Positions 40,421 through 53,500 of a DNA stretch of 64,000 nucleotides are shown in pieces. This DNA is from Campylorhamphus procurvoides (Eukaryota; Chordata; Aves; Passeriformes; Dendrocolaptidae). The DNA lies in the NCBI GenBank assembly GCA_013396655.1, contig WBMV01003298.1:2786312-2850311 (forward strand). Direction: 5' to 3'. The notes beneath the pieces are model-generated. The model was given only the letters and a program-made list of their open reading frames with translations, was not told the origin of the DNA and did no database searches. Numbering within the stretch: the first letter of the stretch is position 1; each line of letters opens with the position of its first letter. Position numbers and translations under genes: made by a program.

Positions 40421-43400
40421 GTAGGTTGTGCTTCAGTGTTTGGGCATATGTAACCATTTGCAAAACTCCTCTAGTCAAAGGATTGTTCTAAAAGGCTTAT
40501 GTTTATTTCAATTACCTTTGTTTTCCTTTACACTGAGTGTGCAGGTCGCTAGTGAGATTTTGCATGTAAATAACAAAGGAAGGTACTTGATAAAGATTGC
40601 TTCCTCTCTTTTTAAAAAAAATTGTCATCTAAGATTCGGGATAAAAAAATGAGAAACTCCTCTTCTCTGGAGGATGGTGGGGAGGTACTGTGAGCAGCAG
40701 GCAGGAGGCAGCACCTTGGTGAGCGTGTGGAGGGGACAAACGTAGGTGTTTCCCCTGGCAGGGGCTGCACGGAGGAGCAGCATCCCATCCCCTGCCAGCA
40801 CAGCCACAGCACAGTCTCAGCCAGGTGTCTCAGCAGTGACTCACATGCTCAGTAGGGTTCTCTGTTGTTTTCACCCTGCTCCCTTGTTAACCTGCAGATG
40901 GTCTGTCTCCACACCTGCCTTCTCCTGCTGAATGGGACTTGTCCATCTGTGTTGGAGACTTGGTTACAGGTTGTTTATAGATGCATGAGCCAGCAAGCAT
41001 TGCTGACAGCTCCCAGGGAGAGAGGGCTCCTCACCTAACTCCCTGTGGAAATGGCCCTTCCTTGAGTCTGTGCTGGGAAGGCAACATGCATTTTGGAACT
41101 CTGGCAGCAGAAACATATCAAACAGCCTGTCAGTGGTGACAGGAGGCAGGATTGCAGCGATTCCCTTGTGTTGTCAAATAAACAAAGGGAATCCCTCTGC
41201 TCTGAGCTGCAATTTCCTTTAATTTGGTCAAAGCAGAATAATCTGCATTTATTCTTCTTGGCTGTCTCTTTGAAAGAATAAACTAGGCAAACTTGGCTCA
41301 TTCTTTCCTAGCAGAAAAGACTGGTTGTAGGCTGAGGTCAGAAGAAAATTAATTTAGAACATTTGAGGAATTGAGGTAAGAGCCTTGACTCTTTCTTATG
41401 GAACTTTTATTTCCTGCTCTGCCATGCTCCAACCTTGTAAATCCTACTTTCGGGAGCGGTACAGAAAACTGAGCATTGTCAGGATGGAGAAGGTTTCTTT
41501 AATTTCACATCTCAAACAACAGCATCATGTATGCCTCAGCATTTGTACCAGGCATGTGAGAGATGGGGTGGCCTCTCAACAGCCCTAGCAGCACCAAACT
41601 GGCTCGTAATGGAGACTTGAGATTTTCACAAAGCTTTCTCTCTCCCAAACTCCTTTAATTAGCTACCAGGACTCTAGATATTCTTGCTATGTAGAGGTAG
41701 AGGGGTGGTCATGTTGAGCCATCCTTTCAAATTAAAGAGCTTTTTGGACAAAGGCTGACTCTCTCTGTACTGAACAGTTACACTGGGAGTGCAGCAAAGA
41801 TCTCTGTTCTGCTAAAAATGAAGCCACAAGATAAATCTCCTTATGCAGGAACTATTACCTGGGCAATAGCATTGCTTCTGGGCTAACACGTGTTTGTCCA
41901 CAAACCCTGTAGCAGGGCTGAATCAGGGATCATGTTTTGGGGATAGAAGAGATTTTTTACCATTCTTTTTTACCATAGCTACAGAGGGCCAGAATGTAGA
42001 GGACACAAGGACAGACTGGGATGTTCAACCCACTGTTACATTAGACATCACATTGCCTCTTTATTGAACAGAGAAAGAAATTAGTACTATCTCTGTCCTT
42101 CTGTCTGCAAAGTGGAACAAAGGGAAGAAGGGAGGGAGAAAAGTTAAAAAATTAAAAAAAGAAAAAGACTCAAGGACTTTGTTTAGTTATCTTCAATCAC
42201 TAGACTGCTGCCCAAGGAATGGGGGGGATATTTGGAACTGGGAATTCCTTGTAGCTACTGCCATAACCAACATGGTTAACCCAGAAGGGTTCTTCTTGAG
42301 GAGCCTTTACTTTTCCAGAATGTACTATATTTCCAAGTACAATATAGATTTTACCTAGAACTTGCTTTTGGGTCTATTTAGAGAAATGCTCAGGGGTCTT
42401 AACTCAGAGATCAGAAAGACAAGCAAGTTGACCTTACAAGGAATAGTAGAGAAGATATTAATACTCCACAAGAAATGTGAGATTTTTAGGTGAGAAGATA
42501 CTCAGCAGAGGAACAAACATTTCTGCCTAGGAGCATGCAGATTTTTTTTCAAATTGCTGTTGTTTACAATGACAGTTGCTTTGTGTAAATGTGCACAGAG
42601 ATAGCTCAGTTTAGAAGTTTCCATGATGTTGTGCAGGAACTCTTGGGCATACGAGCATTATGATGCAAAGCATGTTCTATTTGACAACGCAGTGTTTTGC
42701 TCTGTCTTTAGAAATAGGGCCCTGAGAGGCTGGTATTTTTTGCATATGTGTGCATTAGATGTTTGGGGATAGGCCATTTGTTTTGGTTATTGTTCAGACT
42801 AACAAAAATGGAGAAGGTGTTTGACAAATTCAGATGTTGGAATCCAGCATCTTGTTTTTGGGACAAGTCCACTGGGGTGCCTGTTGTCCTAGTTTGCCCT
42901 GAAGAGTACTTGTTTCTCGTCAGTACCAGAGGATGTGTTGGTGGCGCTCATCCCCTCTGTGTGGAGGTTCCTTTATAACAAGTTTCATGGCAATAAGCCA
43001 ATAACAGCTATTTTAAGTCATGTCTATAGCATCAGAGAAATTGAGAATACATTTTATAGAAGGACCGTGTGTGGCTGTGGACTGCACAGGAACTAGCCCA
43101 GTCTATGAAAGATGAAGGTCATGGACTGTGTAACACCATACTGGGTAGAAGCAATCTCTCTCTTTCCTCCTTGTCCCTGGTCTGTAATATATATGTAAGT
43201 AAAGCAAACTGATTCTTGGAATACTGGCAACCTCAGCACTGCACAGATTTAGACTGTATAAATATGGACAGATGAACCACAGAAGAATTAAAGTCTTCTT
43301 GGAAAACTAAGGCAAATACAGCCATATAGTATGTATTTAATGGATTTTTTTTTCCTTCAAAATTAACAACTGCTAATGGGAATTAAGAGAAGATAGAGCA

Positions 43401-46400
43401 TCCTGGTTTATATTCAGTAGCATAAAATGAGTAAAAATGATTTATGTAGTTCTCTTGCATGCTTGTGATTGTCTCAGAGCTTTAATGAATGTCTCCCCCT
43501 TGCTGATGTCCTCCAAAATTATCTCACTGAATTGAGTTAGCGTGGGACTGTGTCTCCATCACAATGCTCCAGAAATTGATGTTTTAAAAGAAATTAAGAG
43601 CCTGGTCCTCTTCTTGAGTGTTTATTCTGTCACAGTCCTGGGGAAAAAAAGAGCCTGCAAGAACCCTTACCCACTGTTTGGCTGGGAAAGTGGCTTCAGG
43701 GTGGTGGTTTCTGCTCTTCCTTTTCACCCCTGCAGATGTGCTGGTGTTTGGTGATACCTGTGGTATTAAGCACCAGTTAAGTGGTCAGAGAAATAGGGGA
43801 GCAACATGTTTTAATAGCATGACACTGGTAGAAGGAAAGACATTCTGGTCCAGTGAGGTGAATGCAAAGTGGGTCACTGTGGTAAATCATAACCATCTCT
43901 GCCTTGCTCTTTCAGTTTTGCTCTTTCCTAGGGAAAAAAATATGACTAACTGACTGCCTTTGAGTATCTTTGCTCTCCTGTAACTACAAACCCTTTTGTG
44001 GAGCAAATTTGCTCCGGCAGTGTGTACACAATGTGTGTCTTTTAGATTTCCCATCAGAGCCACATCGTGTGCCATTAGGAATAAACTTTCTAGTTTGAAA
44101 TTTGATTTCTTAAATAAATTTTTTAAAAAAGGGAAAAAAAAGGAAGAAAAAAAAACCAGTCATGCTGTGATATGTGAATGGAACAGAAGCTATGGACTGG
44201 GAAAAATATCTTCTGACTAGAAAAGATCTTTGAAGAGAGAAAATAAATTCCCTATGGAAAGATCAAAGCACATGAAGTTAATGGATTATGACAGGGTAAA
44301 AAAATACCTGGAGAAAATAGTAGGTTCAAACATAAAAGAGAGAAATAGGAAAGAGTGGGTTTTTTGTTGGAGATAAAGGATAGTTAGATGACTAGCTAAG
44401 TACTTGAGATTATATGTTGTAGCTAAAGGGCTATTAGTGGGAATAAGGTTTTTTTTTCAAAGTAAAAATCTCAACCCCTGCTTATGTGATGTCAAGGTAG
44501 CCTTGGATTTGCAGTCCTGAATTCCTGCTCTTTTGCAGTGCTCTGTGCTAGTGACTACAGCCTAATGCACCCTGTACTGCAGACAGACCCTCTCAAACTG
44601 ACGTAATTGTAATAACTCTTAGAGTCACTTTAATAGTCTGAGGAGGTCCTGCTAGCATCAAAAATATATGGAGTTTATCACAGAAAAAAAAAGGCAGAAA
44701 CCCATCTGGGGAGCTGGGAAATGTTCCTGGGGGAAGAGCTCTGGAAAAACTTTTGTTCATGTTACTGTTACCAAAGCTCACCCACACTGCTATGGGTATC
44801 TGTGTGCCTTCTTCACTGCTGCAGCATTTGGTGCCTCACAGAGAACTAACACTGAGGTACAAAGACACTCCCAGAGATCTCCCTTTTGGTGGCATGAACA
44901 TCAGCAGGAATCAGGTGTTTGAAATGGGTCTCAGCAAGCTGGGAGTGGCTGATTCCACCCAGGACTAAGCTGGGCTCCTGTGGCAGAGCAGAAGCCGCCC
45001 CTCACTTCCCCCATTCAGACACCCATCATTTCTCAAGGCTCACCCCAGAGCAGAGGGCCCAGGACACTTGTGCCAGTGCTTTCCATGACAAGGAGGTTCA
45101 CCTGCACTAACTATGCAGTAACTATTGGATCTGCTGAGAGACACAGCCACACATCTGGAGGTGGTGCTGGTTGTTCCCTGCTTTATCACACTGTGTGTTT
45201 GGGCAGTTGCATCTCCACAAACCTCCTGGTTGTCTCCTGGATTGACACTGATGTCTACACTGAGTGAGAACCCAGTGTCTGTTGCCTGCCCTTAGGGACA
45301 CTCACCTGCCCTCTGTCTTGGGTCATCTCCTCATTTGCCTCAACCTGTCCCTCTTGTCCACAGAAGTTTGTTTTGATAAGGGCAGTATGCCTGTCTAGTG
45401 ACCACAAGGAGGAAGAGTTTGCAGGTGTGGGAAACATCTGTATTGGTGATGTGATGGAGAGCTGAACAGCATGCAGTGCATGCAGTGCTGTGAGAGCAGT
45501 GTTACTACCAGATGGGGGGTTAAGACCCTGGTAAACCCTGGTCTCCCAGCCCTCTCTCCTCATTAATACTGCCTGTGCTCTGTATGTGCTCCTCTGCTCT
45601 TCCAAGAAGTGGCTAAACTGACAGGGGATCTGTTTTGCTTCCAGCTCACAGGCAACTTCAAATTACATAGAGTTAACTTAATTAAAAATAAGATCATAAA
45701 CCTTTCTTGTTGTTAGACAGTTTCACTTTAAACTAGAATTTTTTTCTCCTTGTTTTAAAGTAAGTGCAAGAGCAATAGTCTCTCTTGACTGTCCCTATGA
45801 TGAGAAGGAATTATGTAAAGAATAGATTACAGTGGGTGCATAGTCCAGAAGAAATGGAGCAACACAGGTACCAAATTCAGTTATTAATAGCAAAGCACTG
45901 CTATTTCTATTCTCTCAAGGTCTTGTTTACTTGCTGTACTATAGACCAAAACCCAAAAAGTTATGAGAAGTAGATGCAGCAAGACTGGACTGGATAGAAC
46001 AAATAGTTTTGATTGGAAATGTTATTACTCTAGAAATGAGAAGATGAGAGAGCTTGAGCAAAATATTTGACATTCAGAATTCTTGGTAGTAGGATGCCAA
46101 CAAAATTTCAGTGGAGCAGCTGGAGGGAGAGCTGTTGTTGGGTGACTTAGGCAGTATGTCAGGAATTGTTGTAGTATTGAGGCCTTTGCCACTCTCAGTA
46201 TGAGGCCCATGATGCTCCCACCTTTTCTAGGAGAATGGGTCTGTTCTAGTCCTTTCTGTGTCATGAGAAAATTGCACTTTGTTATGTCTGACACTACTGT
46301 TGGGTTTTTTGGTTGGTTTTGGAGGTTTTTTTTAACCATCCTCTCTTAGTTCAGCTGCTAGGTTTACATACCAGTCCTAAAATTTCAGTTTTCCACCTTT

Positions 46401-49294
46401 ATTTTATCATGCCCCACTAGTACAAAGCAGCAATCACAGTGGCTGTTCTTGCCAGGCCCGGAGCTGCTGACCTGCTCTGTGGAGTAAAGGGGAGTGCTAC
46501 TCCCCAAGGCCACTCCCGGGTACAAAGGTGCAGTGACTCCTTCTCTTCCATCTCCTCTGGTTTCACAAAGCTGTGCATGGCTTTCCTTGTGTATATTGTC
46601 AATTTTGCCACCAATCACTTCCATCAGCTGAGGTATGGGAGGTGACAGCACAGAGACCATTGCTACAGTAGGGCACTGCTGTGAGATGGTGCTGGCAGCA
46701 CATGCAATTGGCCACACTGATTTGCTCTCTCCATAGCTGGGAAGAAAACATATGGAATTAGTGAGCAGCAGAACCTCAGTTTTCATTTGAGGAAGGAAAT
46801 AGAGAATGATTCATTCTAAAACCATACGCTCCAAAGGAGGAAGATTTGAATTATTAACAGCATATCTAAACATGACGGGTGCTGACACCTTCATCTCTTT
46901 TATTTTTACTGCCATGGATTTTCTTCACATGCAGTGAGAGAATTTACACTACAGGAACTGTTAATGGTTTCACGCTTCCTACCCATTTTTAGCTGCCTAA
47001 TTTATGGAAAGCCATTACTAGGTGAGTCACTGCTTTCACAGGATTAGTGTGGCTGAGATAGAGCTTTGGGTGTTCCTTTAATTTCCATATTTGCTTGAAA
47101 GGAACATCAAATCCACATTAAAACTGTTAGTCTTTGGTGTAACAGTAGAGTTCAGGGTCTCTGCTCTTCTTGATCATGAACAATTATTGTAAGGGGTGCT
47201 CCCTGTTTCTAAAAGCTAACAAGCTAAATAAACAAGACAGATTCATCTGCATTCTAGATAATGTGAGTCAGGGAGTCTCATTGTTCACAATTTGTGCCTA
47301 ATTGGATGGGAGCTAAATATTTCCAAAGGCTGCAAACAGGGGCAATGCTGGGAATCTCACTGCAAACCTTACTATAAAGAACATATTGCAGAAGCACATT
47401 AACTCTCTCGTTGATCTGAAGAGGTTTTTCTCAGACATTCACAAGTTAAAAAATAAAACATCCAAGCCTGAGGGTCAGGGTTTGCCCCCTAATAATAAAT
47501 GAACTGTGGTTTGAAATACATTTGGACTGTCTGTATTATGTAAGAGGAGGAAATGTAGTGTGTAAAATACTCAAGCCCTGACTAAGGTGTAGATTTCATA
47601 ATAATACTCTGTGTAATAAATAACTCAGAAATATTTATTCAGTTTACCGAGCAAACTCCAGAAGACAGTAACAGATAAAATTTAAAGGACATTTTAACTG
47701 AGTTTTTAAAGCTAACTAAAACTCTTCTATAACCCACTAAAGTTGTCACAAAAGGCCTGTGTTACTTATTATGAGCCTTTCACCCAGTTTGTACCTCATA
47801 AACATCTCTGTAGGTGTTTTCTGCTCCAGGTTTTGTGAGGGTCTCCCTCCAGAGGCTGTTTCAGGTCTGTGTAGGTGGCTCAGGTAGGGAGCCTGTGGCT
47901 GGGTTAGCACTGAAATGCTGTCCTACAGAAATCACCACCTTTGGGTGCTGCCTGCAGGGAACAGGGAAGTGAACCATCACTGCTTCTCACTCTTTGTTTG
48001 CACTGCAGAGTCTGTGGGGGATGAAGCTGGAGGAATGATATTAGAAGAAATTTATTGCTCAGGGTTCCTTTTCTTTCCCCCAATTTCTTTCTATTCTGTC
48101 ACCTCCTCTTTTCTCACACCAATTACTCTGACTTAAGAAATTACAAAGCTCTTCATAATACTGCTTGAAGAATTGTATGTTTGCTGTATAAATTCTGAGG
48201 CAGATCTTCAGCTGCTACAAGTGACTCTGAAGCCACTTTTTTTTTCAAAGTAAAAATCTCTTGTATAAGAGTTATCCACTTTTATTTTTCTCCTAGGGAT
48301 TTTAAAATGCTTGGAAGATTCTAAAAAGGAGAAAAATACAATAGAGACTGATATGCATAAGGCTGGGAGACAGTAAGTTACCAGTGGCTCATTAAATGCT
48401 GTTAGAAACTAAACACAGACTTCATTAATCAATTGGTGTATGCCCATGTCTTCATGTGTACCCCTTGTGTACACTTTTGAAAGAGGTGTTAGAAAATAAA
48501 TTCCAAATTAAAATTTATCATCAAACTGGTCGCAAGAGAATGTACTTGCCTACATAACTTACTAACCAATAGAACATTCTTCAGCTACTGTTCTACAGTG
48601 TGAGTCTGTGGTGGAAATGGAAGTCCATTGGCACTGACTTTTATAAGATTCAAAGCCCTCTGAGTATTTAGAATTGAACTGTTCCATCATGCTCTTCCAG
48701 TAGGGTTTTTCTTAGTGGAACTACATATTATTTGGACTACATCTTATTATTCACTGGCCATAGATCTGGATTTTCAGGCAAGTATTTTAAATTTTTTCTG
48801 AACTGAAACCAGTGTGAACATTTGTGGTGGATGCTTTTATTTGTACTTTCAAAACACCCCAGATTTCTCGTGTTGTTAATTAATTTGTGGCAGTTGAGTG
48901 ACTGAATGCAGAAGAAAAGAAGAAAATCATCAGCATTGTCTGAAAGCTGAGTGATTGCCTGCTCATTTCTTACACCACTTCTACAGTGTCCTCCACTGGA
49001 GAGCCACTGACATCACTGAGGCATAACCTGGAATAACAGTAGCAAAAATAGAGGCAAAAAAAGAGGTGTCTACATGCAAGGCTTTTAAATGATGCTGGCT
49101 TTGGCCTTTCCAAGGAAGTACAGTTTGTGTGATTACTTTTTCCCACGATGCTAAACTAGATAGAGTGGTAAAGACCTCACAGATTCCTAAAAGCTGGGGG
49201 AAATCAGCAGCCAAGTAGAGATGAGGCCCCAGATATTGTTGCCAGCTGAGGAGAAATCAGTAGGAGAAGCTCAGGAGGTTTTGTTGCTGTGGTT
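40421..49294. other. Non-coding stretch, no gene recognised
   Basis: An AT-rich region with A-rich tracts near 42.16 and 44.11-44.16 kb and a 9-bp direct duplication (catgcagtg twice) at 45470-45487. Open frames up to about 130 codons occur on both strands without splice or domain support. Confidence 0.6.
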
Positions 49295-49330
49295 GGCTGG
49301 ACACAGGGATGGCTGGACACAGGGATGGCT
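49295..49330 (+). repeat. 16-bp tandem duplication
   Basis: The unit ggctggacacagggat occurs twice in tandem (49295-49310 and 49311-49326), followed by a partial ggct. Confidence 0.9.
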
Positions 49331-50439
49331 GTTCTGATGCTCCCTGAAAGGGGAAAGGGTGGGGAAGGGTGAGTGGATGTGGCTGGAACTCGAAGTGTTA
49401 CAGGTTAGCAAGCCTTGCAGGATGGTAAGGGAGGTAAAGAGGGAAACTTGAAGGTGTTTTGGTGGCTGGGGAGGGATGGAGCAATTTTGGATTTGAAGCC
49501 AGGCTTTATTGGTTTGGTTCCTCATGGAACAGTTTATAATACAGTCTGCAAAGGTTGCTTTTCGCTGACAACTGCAACACCATAAACCTGAGAGTAAACT
49601 GAGTAATTCTGAATATTGCTGATGTTTTAGACCAGTAGAAGGGTTAAGGTTCAATATTGACAAAAACTCCTTGGGGACCCTAACCACAAAAAAGCAGAAA
49701 TTGTACACAAAGTGAAGAAGTATGATAATATACCATGAGTGTTTGTTCTACAAATAAATAAGCCAGTGTATTATTTGTCCTGCTTTGAAGCATTTCATTT
49801 CCAAGCAGACTAAGATACAAATTAGAAAAATAAAGCAAGCCATTACTAATACAGTTCTTTTGGCACCTTTATTGAGATCAATGTTTCATTTTTTAACACA
49901 GAGAATTTGTGAGTCCAGGACATAAATGTATGAAGGAAAGATGTTCTTTCCATTTGGACCTTGACTGTTGTCCCCAGTTGCGCCAGAGGCCTCCTAAAGC
50001 TGTGAGATGGAGCTGTGCCCCACCATTAAAAGCCACTTAGACATTGCCTGACACATTGTGGAGTTGTGACAGTAATATTTTACTGTAATTGCTTTCTTAA
50101 GATGATGACAGAGCGCTGAAGTTGCTGTCATTTTTCCTGTATGAGTTAAACCAAATACGTGTGATTCATATATATCTGCTGACAGAATGCCTTGAATTTA
50201 CATGATTAGAAAGCTCTTCAGATTAAAAGCAACTCATCAAGGCATTTCTTGCAAGTAAAATACCTGTGTCATATTAGCCCCTTTTCCTTTGCAATGGTAG
50301 CAGAGTAATCTCACTGAATACAAGCAAAATCTCTACCTGCACATCAGGTGGGTAGTTACATAATGTCTACAATTAGGTCCAGATGTAAAATTCCACGTGC
50401 AAAATTGAAGGCTGAGTGGAAGTTCTTTCAAAAAAAGTG
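49331..50439. other. Non-coding stretch
   Basis: No gene or repeat was recognised. A 145-codon open frame on - (49271-49708) overlaps the tandem duplication and looks like chance. Confidence 0.6.
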
Positions 50440-50570
50440 AAAACAAAAACCCCAGAACCAAACTGCCCCCAAAAAACAAACAAACAAAAACCCCTGCCCA
50501 CACACAAAAAAAACCCACAAACCCAAAACAAAAGAAAAACCCCAAAACAACAACAAAAACCAACCCCCCA
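50440..50570. repeat. A/C-rich low-complexity block
   Basis: About 130 bp almost free of G and T on the + strand, built from runs such as aaaaacccc, ccccaaaacaacaac and aaacaaacaaac. The - strand is a G/T-rich (GGGTTTT)-like sequence with several G-runs. This explains the low-complexity open frames on both strands here. Confidence 0.85.
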
Positions 50571-53500
50571 GTACAAAGTGGTACCGCAAACTTCTGAAAA
50601 GGAGGCTTTTCCAGAAAATCAGGCCCTTCAAATCTATTTAACCTCATGAAATGCTAGTCAAAATCTTAATAGGAAATAATGCATAGCAAAAAGTGTTCAA
50701 GGGTTCTTTATCTTTGTGGTTTCATTCAGGAAGGTTGTTTATAAGAGTAAGGTGCAGGTTCTCTGGGAAGCTGCCATAAAACAGTCCTGTAGTGTCAGGA
50801 CATCCACAACCACTTACAGGCTGTTCTCTGGTGCTGGTTTGAAGCTCCTGGAAGAAGTATTGCCATTAATCCACAAAGGCACAGATTGCATCTGATGGCT
50901 GCTGGTGAGTGTGTGAATGCAACACAACTGTTGCAACCTGTAAGAACTTGCATTTCTTTTTAAGGAGTTGTGGTATTATGTAGTAACTCAGATGTTCTGG
51001 AATTTGGGAGGTCCTGATTCTGCAGGAAACTGAGAGTGTGGCACAACTTTATCCAGGGAAGATTATAGCAGAATGCAAGAGGAGAGTAGCAAACCAGACA
51101 GGTGCTCCATTGATAAAAGAAGGTGGAGCGACTTTTTCTATCCCATTCACTCCCTATGTGAGCACAAAGTAAAAAATGAACTTGCGTTAACCATGCTTGG
51201 TTGGATAAGTGTTGGTGAGACTGTGATAATTACTGGAATTACTTTATTGGAAGGTGGATGCTGGTCTTTTAACTCCTAAAATATTGAGGATCTCTATCTG
51301 TGTTTAATGACTATATAAACAGTATATGAGCAAAATAAAGCCTTTAAAATCAGCATCACTCCAGAAGGTGAGATTGCTGAGAAAATTGTTTTTCTGCAGA
51401 TTATTACAGATTGTATTTCATTTACTTGCATGACTTGCTTGCAGCAGTGTGAAGAGATTGCCATAAGCACCAAATATATACTTTACCTCAATTTGATTTA
51501 GGAGCTATTGATAAAAGTCAAATTAATTGAGGTAGAAGTTGTGGGTTTTTTTCAAATGAACTGCATCTTGAAAGACAGAATAAGGCCCAAATGTCATTAA
51601 ATCCTGATGTATTGTGTTGTGTAACTATATTATTTCATAGTTTAGTTTCTTAAGCCATTAGAAATTTTTTTGAATCAGAGCAAGGATTGGTTTGTTGATG
51701 TTCAATTTGGAAATTTAGTCTTCTTGTAACCATTTAAATTGATAACCCGCTAATCTTAGACCAGTATGTTTTTGTTTGCTGGACTGGAGGATAATTTAAT
51801 GTCCAGCATATCTCCCTGAGCTCTGCTCGTCACTGGTTTTGAGGTTTTGAGATACACTACTCATGCATACACATTTGTGGAATTACTTCAGGCTCTTAAA
51901 TAGCATAACAAAATCTTGTGTTAGTAACTTTCATGATTTTGAAGTGAAGCAATACTTCACAGTTTATTATTTCTCTAACTTTGGATTTGGAATTGCCTAG
52001 GAGAAGTCTGAGCATCCCTTTTTAGGTGTGTTTTTTTGAAAAATCATTTGAAAATAATCTCTGAGAACTGCTATTCAGTGGATTACTTACAAGCTGTAAG
52101 TTGTTTTTACTTGAAATCTGGAAAAAATGGAAATGTGGTCTGTTCATTTAGATTGGGTTAATTCTGTAATTTTCTCCCCCATTTGAACGCTGGAACAATC
52201 AGGCTTCAAAATCTGTTTCCCCAACAACACTGTAGTTTACCTTTCTTACAATATTTGTCTCAGTTAACTGTTTAAATATTCAAAGACAGCAGGCACTGCA
52301 AATTTCCACATTTTTATGAGTATATTGTTAAATTATTTTTAACAAGTTAGTTCTGATTAGGACTAGGACACAAAGTCAACCCAGTTACATAAAGAGAACA
52401 GGCAATGAAGAGGTTAAAATGCATTCTGCAAAATATCTGCTAGATGCTTCCCCAGAGCAGGTGTGGTTGCCACCAAACTAGCAGGGGAAATTACTTCATT
52501 TCTGTATGGAATTTCTCTGTGGGTATTCTACCACTCCATGACCATGTGGATAAACTAAAGAGCTTGATTCTAAGGCTCTCATGCAGGCACCAAGACTCTT
52601 CATATACTCAACTGTTTCTGGGTACTGCGGTGTCTCGGCTGATTCACAACTGAGGGCTCTGTGCTACAGAGAAGCTCTGGGCAGTCCTCGCTAGGGACCC
52701 TCACACCAAGGACTGCAAAGCAATCCTGCAGGGATTAATGGCTCTGTGTGCTGCCCTAGGAGCTGTTCTGGAGTTAAGAGTGCTAAAGGAACCATCAGAA
52801 GGTCTGATATAAATACTGCGGGAAAAGAAAGAGGCAAGGCTGAGGCAGACTTCCACCTGAAGTGGAAGTGAGTCCTCCCTGGAGATAAGGGAGTGGTCAA
52901 GATGAACTCCTGAATCGTTTTCAGATAAATTTTCTCTTTTTCATGATTCTGTGAGAGATAAAAAAAAAAGAAAAGGTAAAACCTCAGTCAGAAGGAAGTC
53001 TTCTGCCAGAAACTCTCCCAGTTATGGAAAAATCTGTTGCTTACCTTGAGAACTGACTGACCTTGTGTGGTTCCCAAAATTCTTACTGTGTGTCCAAAGC
53101 CTAAGGATTTCATATTACCATCTAAATAAAATCTAATTTAATTACTGGTTAATTAACTCTAAGGGAACACCTTAGTGGTGTGGAATGCTTAGTGCCATGT
53201 GTCACCTGTGCATCTAACATACAGCAGTCTTCTTTCTAGGCTAGCACATCTTCCTGGGAGAATTATAAGACATGACTTACAATTGTATCCTTTTAAAGCA
53301 CTTATAATATATGAAGTTTTCCTGCATTCAGTGACCAAGTTGGTATTCTGGAAGCACAATGACTCTGGGCTTCGCATTGTCAGGTCACTGCTCTGCCTTC
53401 TGCACTCAGCCCATCAGCCACACGAGAGTGACTCATTCTCTGCAAGCCTCCTGTTGCTTGGGAGCTGTCTGCAAGGTGAAAGAGTTGGTAAAAGAGTGGG

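Noticed and set aside
49271..49708. 145-codon open frame on -
   Set aside because: Overlaps a 16-bp tandem duplication and low-complexity sequence; no coding evidence.
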